Below, in pieces: positions 52,256 through 61,246 of a DNA stretch of 64,000 nt (within the stretch, counting starts at the first letter, position 1; every line of letters begins with the position of its first letter). The stretch covers positions 186,001-250,000 of the forward strand of contig DATMGU010000126.1 of the NCBI GenBank assembly GCA_035555315.1. The letters run 5' to 3'. This DNA is from DATMGU01 sp035555315. Its GTDB lineage: Bacteria; Pseudomonadota; Alphaproteobacteria; ATCC43930; CGMCC-115725. The notes beneath the pieces are model-generated. The model was given only the letters and a program-made list of their open reading frames with translations. It did no database searches and had not been told where the DNA came from. Made by a program: the position numbers and the translations under genes.

Positions 52256-53760
52256 CCGAGACGCCCGGCACCGTCGCGTTAGGCGACACGCCCCTGACGA
52301 TCGAAGACGTGGTGGCGGTGGCACGCCATCGAGCCAGCCTCGTCCTTCAACCGGCAGCCGAGGCGCGCATCGCGGCGGCGCGGGCGGTGGTCGACCGCTA
52401 TGCGGCGTCGGAGATACCGGTCTATGGCCTGACCACGGCTTTGGGGGCCGGTGTCGACACAAGGCTGGCGCATGACGATCTGGTCGCGTTTCAGCGCCGG
52501 GTGGTGCCGGCCCGGGCGGTCGCGGTCGGCCAGCCGGTGGCAACGGAGATCGTCCGGGCGATGATGACCGTGCGTGCCGCCGGGATGGCGGCCGGCGGCG
52601 CCGGCGTGTCGCCGCCGGTGTTCAAGGGATTGGTGGCTGCCCTCAATGCCGGGGTTCATCCCCTGATCCCCGGCCTGGGCTCGATCGGCGCCGCCGACCT
52701 CGCCCCCTTGGCACATCTGGCCTATGGGCTGATGGGGGCGGGCGAAGCCGAATTCGACGGCACGATCATGCCGGCCGAGGCGGCGCTGCGGGCGGCCGGG
52801 CTGGTGCCGCTCGATCTCGCTCCGAAGGACGGTCATGCCCTGCTGGTCGCGAATGCGTTCTCGGTCGGGCACGCCTGTCTGGTGCTGCATGACATCACGC
52901 GGCTGGTCGGCTGGCTGGAGGCCGGGGCGGCGCTGAATTTCGAGGCGTTTCGGGCCAATCTCAGCGTGCTGGACGACCGGGCGCTGGCGGCGCGGCCAGC
53001 CTTCGGTCAACGCCGCGCCGCCGAGCGGCTGCGCCAGCTACTGGCCGATAGCGGGCTATGGGCCGAGGGAGCGGCCCGCCGGGTGCAGGATCCGCTGAGC
53101 TATCGCTGCGTGCCGCAGGTGTTCGGCGCCCTACTGCACGCGCTGGACGAGGTGCGGGAGGCGACCGCCATCGAGCTGGCGAGTTCCGGCGACAATCCGG
53201 TCGTCCTGGCCGAAGCCGGCCTGATCCTGTCCCATGGCAATTTCGACCTGACCGCCTTCGTTCTGGCCTGGGAGCGGTTGGGTCAGGCGATGGTGCATGT
53301 CGCGACCGGCGCCGCCTATCGCATCCTGAAGATCACCTCGTCCGGGTTTTCCGATCTGCCCCGGTTCCTGACCCCCTATGGGCAGAGCCGCACCGGTTTC
53401 GCCACCGTGCAGAAGACCGTGTCGGCGATGGAGGCGGAGATCCGTCATTTGGCGCTGCCCATTTCGTTCGCCCCGCTGCCGGCCGCGGATGGGGTCGAGG
53501 ATCAGGCCAGCATGGCGCCGAGCGTCCTCACGAAGACGGCCGGGATCGTCGAGCGGCTACGGTATCTGGTCGCGATCGAGCTGATCGCCGCCGCCCAGGC
53601 TGTCGAGCTACGCGGGGCCGGCGATCTCGGCCGAGGGACCGCCGCCGCCCACGGCTTCGTGCGCCGCCATGTGCAGCCCCTCGAGGAGGATCGTGCCCAG
53701 GGTTTCGATATCGCCCGGTTGGCCGAGGCGCTCGTCGGCACCGATTTCGACCCGCGCTGA
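52252..53760 (+). CDS. Histidine/aromatic amino acid ammonia-lyase family protein with altered MIO motif
   Basis: A 502-residue member of the HAL/PAL family, translationally coupled to hutC through a GTG start. Conserved features: Tyr58 (PVYGLTTALG), QDPLSYRCVPQVFGAL (Arg), ASSGDNPVV, SHGNFDLTAF and VEDQASMAP. The cofactor site is unusual: HAL has GSVGASGDLAPL, whereas here it reads GSIGAADLAPLAH (residues 143-155), so the Ala-Ser-Gly triad that cyclises to MIO is replaced by Ala-Ala and one residue is missing. Classic histidase activity is therefore doubtful; another hutH may exist elsewhere. Its last 153 bp overlap the antisense 3' end of the desaturase gene. Confidence 0.85.
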   Translation: MTETPGTVALGDTPLTIEDVVAVARHRASLVLQPAAEARIAAARAVVDRYAASEIPVYGLTTALGAGVDTRLAHDDLVAFQRRVVPARAVAVGQPVATEIVRAMMTVRAAGMAAGGAGVSPPVFKGLVAALNAGVHPLIPGLGSIGAADLAPLAHLAYGLMGAGEAEFDGTIMPAEAALRAAGLVPLDLAPKDGHALLVANAFSVGHACLVLHDITRLVGWLEAGAALNFEAFRANLSVLDDRALAARPAFGQRRAAERLRQLLADSGLWAEGAARRVQDPLSYRCVPQVFGALLHALDEVREATAIELASSGDNPVVLAEAGLILSHGNFDLTAFVLAWERLGQAMVHVATGAAYRILKITSSGFSDLPRFLTPYGQSRTGFATVQKTVSAMEAEIRHLALPISFAPLPAADGVEDQASMAPSVLTKTAGIVERLRYLVAIELIAAAQAVELRGAGDLGRGTAAAHGFVRRHVQPLEEDRAQGFDIARLAEALVGTDFDPR

Positions 53761-54714
53761 TCCCGCCAGCGCGCGGGGCGATACCCGGCCGAGCGGGTGC
53801 ACGACCCGGTCATGCGGGCGGATCAGAAAGCGCCAAAAGATCTCGCCATATCCCCGATAGACCAGCCCGCCATTGGCCTCCAGCAGGGCTGACCGCCGGG
53901 CCCGGTAATAGCCGGGCAGCGCGTACCAAGGGAGCGCCGGGCGCCGATGATGCGCCGCATGCAAATTGTTGAAGAGATAGAGCACGCCGAACAGCCAGCT
54001 TCGCTCGACGATCGCGGTGCGCCGATCGATCACGCCGTCCGCCCGATGTTCGGCGAAGGAACGCAGCAGCATCAAGGAGGTGCCCGGGAGGACGAAGCCC
54101 AGCAGATAGGCCTCCGCCGACATGCCGCAGACGCCCACGACCCAGGCGAGCACACCCGCGACACCGACCAGATGCAGCGCCCAGATACGCCGGATAGGAC
54201 GATCCCGCAGGGCGCGGCGGCCCTCGTCCCGCAGGAAGCCGCCGATCGCCCAGAACGGGCCGAGGATCAATCGCCCCAGCAGGGTCGCTTGACAGCGCAC
54301 CAGAAACCGCCGGACCGGACCAACCCCCTGCCAGGCCGGCGCGGTCCAGTAGCGGCTTTCCGGATCGTCGAGCGGATCGGTCAGACGCGCATCGATGTGA
54401 TGGACGAGGTGTACTCGGCGATAGCGCTCATAAGGGAGCCACAGGCTGAGCGGCGCGAAACCGAGCGCCCAGTTGACCCGGCGCCAACGAGTCGGATGGC
54501 CATGAACGAATTCGTGCTGCAGCGAACTGTGCCAGGCGATCAGCAAGGCGCCGAGAGGGTAAAGCAGCCAGGCAGGCAGCGCGTCATGAAACCAGGTCAG
54601 GCCGAACCAGCCGCCGAAGATGACCCCAGTCAGGCCGAGCGTCGGCCATTCGATCATCCGATGGGCCGCCCGCGCCGCAATCCTCCGGCCATGCCGCCCC
54701 GAAATACTCGCCAT
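53608..54714 (-). CDS. Membrane fatty acid desaturase
   Basis: A 368-residue integral membrane di-iron desaturase with the three His boxes HEFVHGHP, HLVHHIDA and NNLHAAHH, and hydrophobic spans between them (LGLTGVIFGGWFGLTWF, AWLLYPLGALLIAW, LHLVGVAGVLAWVVGVCG). It introduces double bonds into membrane acyl chains. ATG 54714 follows AGGAGG at ideal spacing. It is divergent from an XRE-type regulator (134 bp between starts). The 3' 153 bp run antisense into the HutH-like gene, giving a C-terminal tail of about 50 residues without evident family features. Confidence 0.88.
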   Translation of the reverse strand: MASISGRHGRRIAARAAHRMIEWPTLGLTGVIFGGWFGLTWFHDALPAWLLYPLGALLIAWHSSLQHEFVHGHPTRWRRVNWALGFAPLSLWLPYERYRRVHLVHHIDARLTDPLDDPESRYWTAPAWQGVGPVRRFLVRCQATLLGRLILGPFWAIGGFLRDEGRRALRDRPIRRIWALHLVGVAGVLAWVVGVCGMSAEAYLLGFVLPGTSLMLLRSFAEHRADGVIDRRTAIVERSWLFGVLYLFNNLHAAHHRRPALPWYALPGYYRARRSALLEANGGLVYRGYGEIFWRFLIRPHDRVVHPLGRVSPRALAGSARVEIGADERLGQPGDIETLGTILLEGLHMAAHEAVGGGGPSAEIAGPA

Positions 54715-54776
54715 CGGTCTGCCTCCTGCCAGACAGGATGTCAAAGCGGCCGCCGCGATGATACGATGGTATTGTG

Positions 54777-54827
54777 CGCTTAATCTCTAAACTAAGCGTT
54801 AAGCTTTGGGTTTGATGGAATTCCATC
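54777..54827. promoter_or_regulatory. Two inverted repeats in the divergent desaturase/XRE promoter region
   Basis: CGCTTA-(10 bases)-TAAGCG at 54777-54798 and a perfect 14-bp palindrome GATGGAATTCCATC at 54814-54827 lie in an AT-rich stretch between the two starts. They are good candidates for binding sites of the adjacent XRE regulator controlling both genes. Confidence 0.5.
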
Positions 54828-54848
54828 GATACAGGATAATATCACCAA

Positions 54849-55709
54849 ATGCGCTCATCCGCCGACCGACGCACAACCGCCGCGCTCTTTCGCCAGCGCC
54901 TCGAAGATGTGATCGCGCGGGAGCATCCGACGCCGTCCGCCTTCGCCCGCGCCGCCGAGATCGACCGCTCGACCCTGGCGCAATTGCTGGAGGAGACCAA
55001 CGACCGGCTGCCTCGGGTCGAGACGCTGATGCAGATCGCCCAGACCGCGCATGTCTCGATCGATTGGCTGGTCGGGATCAGCCAGCGCGAGAAGATGGGC
55101 GCCGATATCATCGAGGAGGTGTTCCAGATCGAGCGCCATGCCCAGTCGCCGGTCGATGACCGTTTCATGCAGTGGTATCAAGAAGCGGCGGGCTATCGCA
55201 TCCGCACCATCCCGCGCAGCTTCCCCGACATGCTGAAGCTGGAAGACGTCATCCAATTCGAATACGCCGAGACGCGCGGCGCTCTGGCGACCCAGACATT
55301 GGAGACGGCGCAGGCCCGCCTCGCCTATCTGCGCCGGCCGGAAACCGAGGTCGAGGCCTGCTGTACGACCCAGGTGCTGTACGGCTTCGCGCGCGGCGAA
55401 GGTGTCTGGGAGGGCTTGCCGGCCGAGATCCGGCGACGCCAGATCGAGCATCTGGCCTCGCTCTGCGACGAACTATACCCGCGCTTCCGGCTGTTTCTCT
55501 ACGATGCGCGCCAGACCTATTCGGTGCCTCTGACGATCTTCGGGCCGCTGCGCGCGATCCTCTATCTCGGGCAGATGTATCTGGTGTTCAACGCGCGCGA
55601 ACATATCCAGGTGCTGTCGCGCCGCTTCGACGACGTGCTCCGCGCCGCCGTGGTCCAACCGCCCGACGTGCCGAGCTTCGCCGCCGAATTGTTACCGCTG
55701 GTGCGGTGA
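54849..55709 (+). CDS. XRE-family transcriptional regulator with C-terminal sensor region
   Basis: A 286-residue protein. Residues about 10-75 form a helix-turn-helix (FRQRLEDVIAREHPTPSAFARAAEIDRSTLAQLLEETNDRLPRVETLMQIA, WLVGIS). The remaining ~200 residues (EDVIQFEYAETRGALATQTLETAQARLAYLRRP, YSVPLTIFGPLRAILYLGQMYLVFN) form an effector region I cannot assign to a named domain. It is divergent from the desaturase, so it probably regulates membrane lipid unsaturation. AGGA lies well upstream of ATG. Confidence 0.8.
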   Translation: MRSSADRRTTAALFRQRLEDVIAREHPTPSAFARAAEIDRSTLAQLLEETNDRLPRVETLMQIAQTAHVSIDWLVGISQREKMGADIIEEVFQIERHAQSPVDDRFMQWYQEAAGYRIRTIPRSFPDMLKLEDVIQFEYAETRGALATQTLETAQARLAYLRRPETEVEACCTTQVLYGFARGEGVWEGLPAEIRRRQIEHLASLCDELYPRFRLFLYDARQTYSVPLTIFGPLRAILYLGQMYLVFNAREHIQVLSRRFDDVLRAAVVQPPDVPSFAAELLPLVR

Positions 55710-55753
55710 TCGGGAGGGCCTCTTAGTGGCCTTGGAGAGAGGTCGCAGTGTGA

Positions 55754-55778
55754 TATAGTGCCACAAGGTAACACCTTG
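55754..55778 (+). promoter_or_regulatory. Promoter/operator of the toxin-antitoxin pair
   Basis: A -10-like TATAGT (55754-55759) is followed by the palindrome CAAGGT-AAC-ACCTTG (55764-55778), ten bases before the antitoxin ATG. The layout fits autorepression by a ribbon-helix-helix antitoxin. Confidence 0.55.
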
Positions 55779-55788
55779 GTGCATCTCC

Positions 55789-56073
55789 ATGGCGACGGCA
55801 TCGACGACGAGCCTCAAGCTTGATGACGCTATAAAAAGCCGAGTGCAGCGGTTGGCGGCCACACGTCGCCGATCGGCACACTGGCTCATGCGCGAGGCGA
55901 TCGAGCAATACGTTGAGCGCGAGGAAAAACGTGAGCAGCTTCGGCAATCGGCGCTCACGGCCTGGGCCGACTATCAAGCGACGGGTTTGCACGTAACCGC
56001 CGAGGAAGCCGACGCTTGGCTCGCCAGGCTGGAAGCAGGCGAGGATGTGACAGAGCCTGAATGCCACGGCTGA
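55789..56073 (+). CDS. Ribbon-helix-helix antitoxin (RelB/ParD/CopG type)
   Basis: A 94-residue antitoxin. The N-terminal ribbon-helix-helix (TTSLKLDDAIKSRVQRLAATRRRSAHWLMREAIEQYVERE) binds DNA; the C-terminal helices (AWADYQATGLHVTAEEADAWLARLEAGE) would wrap the toxin. It overlaps the toxin gene by 13 bp. This pair is complete, unlike the remnants around 11 kb. Confidence 0.9.
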   Translation: MATASTTSLKLDDAIKSRVQRLAATRRRSAHWLMREAIEQYVEREEKREQLRQSALTAWADYQATGLHVTAEEADAWLARLEAGEDVTEPECHG

Positions 56074-56351
56074 TCTGGTCGCCGCCAGCGCTGCGAGACG
56101 TGGCCCGGCTTCATGCCTTCCTGAAACCCAAAAACCGCGACGCGGCTGCTCGCGCGGTCAGGGCGATGCGCCATGGCATTCGCCTCCTGGCGGCACATCC
56201 CGAGGCTGGTCGGCCGGCCGAAGACATGCCCTCGGAATTTCGCGAATGGCCGATCGATTTCGGTGGTGGCGGCTACATCACCCTATACCGCTATGACGGT
56301 AGCGATGTCGTGATCCTGGCTATCCGGCACGCAAAGGAGGCCGGATACTGA
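56061..56351 (+). CDS. RelE/ParE superfamily toxin
   Basis: A 96-residue toxin: LIWSPPALRDVARLHAFLKPKNRDAAARAVRAMRHGIRLLAAHPEAGRP, FREWPIDFGGGGYITLYRYDGSDVVILAIRHAKEAGY. The C-terminal IRHxKEAGY end is typical of the RelE/ParE fold. It acts either on mRNA at the ribosome (RelE) or on gyrase (ParE); sequence does not decide. Neutralised by the preceding antitoxin. Confidence 0.9.
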   Translation: MPRLIWSPPALRDVARLHAFLKPKNRDAAARAVRAMRHGIRLLAAHPEAGRPAEDMPSEFREWPIDFGGGGYITLYRYDGSDVVILAIRHAKEAGY

Positions 56352-56388
56352 CATCGAGCCCAAGCGCGGAGATTATGGATCGTCATGC

Positions 56389-57597
56389 CTACCGTCGCCG
56401 CCGCTCGGTCGCGAAACAGAGCAATCCGGTCGTCGGCAGCGCGAACCCCACCCATGACGCGAGCGTCCAGCCGCCCTGCGCATAGGCCCAGCCGCCGAGT
56501 GCCGAGCCAAGCGCGCCGCCGGCGAAGAAGGTCGCCATATAGAGGCCGTTGAGACGGCTGCGATACTCCGCCCCGAGCGCGAAGATGGCGCGCTGTCCGA
56601 GCACCATATTGGTGGTGACGCCGAAATCCAGGAGGATCGCCGCCGCGACCAGCAGGCCGAGGGCGACCCCCGAGCCGGCGGCACCGAGATGCGTCATGAG
56701 GAAAGCCGCGGCGACGGAGAGCATGGCGAGCGCCGTCGCCGGCTTGGTCCATCCCCGGTCCGCCGCCCGGCCGGCGATCGGCGAGGCGATGGCGCCTGCG
56801 ACGCCCGCGAGCGCGAACAGAGCGATGCCGCTTTGCGACAGGTGGAACGCAGGTCCCGCCAGCAACAGCGGCGTCGTGGTCCAGAACAGGCTGAACGCGC
56901 CGAACAGGCAGGCCTGATAGAGCGCGCGGCGCTGGAGGATCGGCGTCGTCAAGGCCAGACGGCCCATCGATGCCAGCAACGCGCCATAGCGGAGCGTCGA
57001 GGGAGGGACGCGCTTGGGCAAGGCCAGGCCGAGCACCAGGGCCTGCAGGATCATGGCGCCGGCCGAGAGGAAGAACACCGCGTGCCATGAGGAGAGTTCG
57101 GCGATGAAGCTGGAGACCGGGCGCGCCAGCATGATGCCGAGCATCAAGCCGCTCATGACATTGCCGACGACCCGTCCGCGCACGGCCGCGGGGGCCATAT
57201 GCGCGGCATAGGGCACGAGCACCTGCACCGCGACGGAGCCGAGGCCGATGAACAGAGCGGCGGCGAGGAAGGGGAGTGGGTGGGTCGACAATCCCGCGCC
57301 GAGCAACGCCAGGGTGGCGCCGCCGATGAGGATCAAGACGAGACGACGGTTTTCCACCAGATCGCCGAGCGGCACGATCAGCAGCAGGCCCGCGCCATAG
57401 CCGATCTGCGTCAGCGTGACGATCAGCCCCGTCGCCATCGGCGAGAGGCCAAGGGCCGTACCGATCGGCCCGGCAAGCGGCTGGGCATAGTAGATATTGG
57501 CGGCGATCAGCCCGCAGGCCGCCGCCAGCAGAAGGGTCATCCAAGCGGAAACCGCCGGCTGGTCGAGTGGGTTGTCGGCGGCTGTGGTCGCGGTCAT
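56389..57597 (-). CDS. MFS transporter (12-span)
   Basis: A 402-residue major facilitator with about 12 hydrophobic spans: LLLAAACGLIAANIYYAQPLAGPIGTALGLSP, the motif A-type loop PLGDLVENRRLVLIL, and FGVTTNMVLGQRAIFALGAEYRSRLNGLYMATFFAGGALGSALGG typical of the YdhP/arabinose-efflux-like group. ATG 57597 follows GGAG. It is 60 bp after a TetR gene and has a TetR-type palindrome just upstream, so it is probably an inducible efflux pump. Confidence 0.9.
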   Translation of the reverse strand: MTATTAADNPLDQPAVSAWMTLLLAAACGLIAANIYYAQPLAGPIGTALGLSPMATGLIVTLTQIGYGAGLLLIVPLGDLVENRRLVLILIGGATLALLGAGLSTHPLPFLAAALFIGLGSVAVQVLVPYAAHMAPAAVRGRVVGNVMSGLMLGIMLARPVSSFIAELSSWHAVFFLSAGAMILQALVLGLALPKRVPPSTLRYGALLASMGRLALTTPILQRRALYQACLFGAFSLFWTTTPLLLAGPAFHLSQSGIALFALAGVAGAIASPIAGRAADRGWTKPATALAMLSVAAAFLMTHLGAAGSGVALGLLVAAAILLDFGVTTNMVLGQRAIFALGAEYRSRLNGLYMATFFAGGALGSALGGWAYAQGGWTLASWVGFALPTTGLLCFATERRRR

Positions 57598-57610
57598 CGC
57601 GCACTCCAAA

Positions 57611-57628
57611 AGGAAACAATTATTTCCT
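57611..57628. promoter_or_regulatory. TetR-type operator upstream of the MFS gene
   Basis: AGGAAA-CAATTA-TTTCCT, an 18-bp palindrome 13 bp before the MFS ATG. Its half ATTGTTTCCT recurs exactly upstream of the TetR gene, indicating a shared repressor. Confidence 0.65.
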
Positions 57629-57657
57629 AATTCGGCAAATCAATCCGGGCAAACTCG

Positions 57658-58281
57658 TCAGTCGAGTATTTTCATCGCGATATCAACCACCGCCGCCATC
57701 TCCGCCCGGGCGCGACCGGTCTTGCCGACGACGCGCATGCCCTGCACGAGGCAGAGCATCAGCCGGGCGGTCGCTTCGCCATCGACATGGTCCGGGATCG
57801 AGCCATCCGACTGACCCTGCCGGATCTGCTCAGCCATCAGCGCCTCGTTCCGGCCGAGGGCAGCCGTGATCCGCCGTGCCACGTCCTCGTCGAAAATCGC
57901 CAGCTCGGCGGCGCCGCCGACGACCAGGCATCCGCGCCGCCCCGCGCCGCCATGCGACGCCTCGGCATAGAAGGTCAGGAACGCGCGGATCCGATCGCGC
58001 CCCGTCCCACCCGTGCCGATCGCCTGCCGAAGCTTTTCGTCCCGCACGAGTTTGTAGCGGTCGAGTGCCGCCAGAAAGACGGCCTTTTTATCTTTGAACG
58101 CCTTGTAGACGCTGCCCGAGGCAAGCTCCATGGCACCCGTCAGGTCACCGATCGAGGTGGCGTGATAGCCCCGCTCGGAAAAGACGCGGACTGCCTTGTC
58201 GAGCGCCTCATCCATATCGAACTCGCGGGGCCGGCCTCGACCGCGAGGGATGGGAGCGGATGATGATGCGAGGTTCGCCAT
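57658..58281 (-). CDS. TetR family transcriptional regulator
   Basis: A 207-residue repressor: RGRPREFDMDEALDKAVRVFSERGYHATSIGDLTGAMELASGSVYKAFKDKKAVFLAAL is a TetR helix-turn-helix of the RGRPREFD group, followed by an all-helical ligand domain (TFYAEASHGGAGRRGCLVVGGAAELA). Related proteins repress an adjacent MFS or oxidoreductase gene. Operators with a common half-site lie before this gene and before the MFS gene. Confidence 0.92.
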   Translation of the reverse strand: MANLASSSAPIPRGRGRPREFDMDEALDKAVRVFSERGYHATSIGDLTGAMELASGSVYKAFKDKKAVFLAALDRYKLVRDEKLRQAIGTGGTGRDRIRAFLTFYAEASHGGAGRRGCLVVGGAAELAIFDEDVARRITAALGRNEALMAEQIRQGQSDGSIPDHVDGEATARLMLCLVQGMRVVGKTGRARAEMAAVVDIAMKILD

Positions 58282-58291
58282 GCCACAGTAT

Positions 58292-58309
58292 AGGGATCGA
58301 TTGTTTCCT
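58292..58309. promoter_or_regulatory. Second TetR-type operator, upstream of the tetR gene
   Basis: AGGGATCGATTGTTTCCT has one exact half (ATTGTTTCCT) and one degenerate half of the 57611 palindrome at the same 18-bp length, 10 bp before the tetR ATG. Suggests weaker autoregulation. Confidence 0.5.
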
Positions 58310-58445
58310 AAATCAAGGGTCGCATAACCCTGAACATTCCCGCACCACCCGCCACCGAACGGCTACCCAGTAGCCGCCCGTCACGGTGTCACGCTCACCC
58401 TTCATCGATCCGATGGCGGGAGGGCGAATCAGTGAGCAAGCCCGC

Positions 58446-59456
58446 TTACGAAAACCGCAGCCGCTGGCCGATGCCGAGGCGGGCGGCTTTTTCCAGCATG
58501 GCGTGACCGAGGGCTATGTCGGAGAGCGACAGGCCGCGATGCCAGAGGAGGTTGGTCTCGGCGTCGCTCTCGCGGCCGGGCTTCAAGCCGGCGACGATCT
58601 GGCCGAGTTCGGCATGGAGGGTCGTCTCGGATAGTTTGCCGGCGTCGACATGGGCGCGCAGCGCGCCGAATTTGCCCTGCTTGCACTGGCCCCAATCATC
58701 GACCACCAGCTTGTCCATGATGTCGGTCAGCGAGAGTTCAAGCGCGCTGATGGTGCCATAGGGGATGACGCAGGCGCCCTTGGCGATCCACTCGGTCTTC
58801 AGTAGCGGCGCCGGCTCGATCAGGCGGGAGGCCTCGACGACGATATCGGCACCCTCGATGGCACCTTGCCAGCTATCGACCGAGCGGACCGGCTTGCCGA
58901 GATCGGCACTGAGCCGTTCGGCCAGGCCGTCGCGGCTTTCCGGACGGCGGGAATGGATGCGGATCTCGTCGAAATCGAACAAATGATCGAGCAGCCGAAC
59001 GTTCCAATAGGCGGTGCCGCGCGCGCCGATATGGCCCAGCACCTTGGAATTCTTGCGCGCGAGATACTTGGCGCCGACCGCCGTGACCGCACCGGTGCGC
59101 ATGTCGGTGATGCCCGAGGCGTCGAGGATCGCCTTGGGCATGCCGTTGCTCGGGTTGAACAGGTTCAGGATGGCCATCTCGGAGGGCAGGCCCTGGGTGT
59201 AGTTGTCGACGAAATCGCCGACCACCTTCACGCCGGCGGTGTCGATCGGCGCGCCGATATAGCCGCGCAGCACATTGAAATGGCCGCGGGCGACACCCGG
59301 CTCCAGATGCATGCGCGGCTCGATGACCGTCTCGCCGCGGCCTTGAGCAGCGAGGCTGCTCTCGATCGCGGCGAGGATCTCCGCATCGGTGAGGTTGAGC
59401 GCCTCGATATCGAGACCATTGAGATAGGTGATGTAGACCGGCGGGTAGCGCGTCAT
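58446..59456 (-). CDS. Ornithine cyclodeaminase / mu-crystallin family protein
   Basis: A 336-residue NAD(P)-binding protein: GVKVVGDFVDNYTQGLPSEMAILNLFNPSNGMPKAILDASGITDMRTGAVTAVGAKYLAR with the family substrate-site Lys and Arg, Rossmann segment VLGHIGARGTAYWNVRLL, and DDWGQCKQGKFGALRAHVDAG. The family includes ornithine cyclodeaminase, alanine dehydrogenase and N-substituted amino acid dehydrogenases. Its position 20 bp after hutU suggests an amino-acid-linked function under hut control. Exact substrate unknown. Confidence 0.85.
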   Translation of the reverse strand: MTRYPPVYITYLNGLDIEALNLTDAEILAAIESSLAAQGRGETVIEPRMHLEPGVARGHFNVLRGYIGAPIDTAGVKVVGDFVDNYTQGLPSEMAILNLFNPSNGMPKAILDASGITDMRTGAVTAVGAKYLARKNSKVLGHIGARGTAYWNVRLLDHLFDFDEIRIHSRRPESRDGLAERLSADLGKPVRSVDSWQGAIEGADIVVEASRLIEPAPLLKTEWIAKGACVIPYGTISALELSLTDIMDKLVVDDWGQCKQGKFGALRAHVDAGKLSETTLHAELGQIVAGLKPGRESDAETNLLWHRGLSLSDIALGHAMLEKAARLGIGQRLRFS

Positions 59457-59476
59457 CAGATTAAACTCTCTTACGC

Positions 59477-61144
<1,668 letters not shown>

Positions 61145-61181
61145 TTGACATCTCCCCAGGACCCGATCCGGATCTGCAGTA

Positions 61182-61219
61182 TATACAAGTAAGGGCGGGA
61201 TATACAAGTTAGGGCGGAC
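61182..61219. promoter_or_regulatory. 19-bp tandem direct repeat upstream of hutU (putative HutC sites)
   Basis: TATACAAGTAAGGGCGGGA (61182-61200) and TATACAAGTTAGGGCGGAC (61201-61219) agree at 17 of 19 positions. TATACAAG is half of the CTTGTATATACAAG-type HutC site; the first copy extends to TATATACAAG. It lies 38-75 bp before the hutU start. Confidence 0.65.
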
Positions 61220-61246
61220 GGCAACCGGACCTAGTCGGCCATAACC

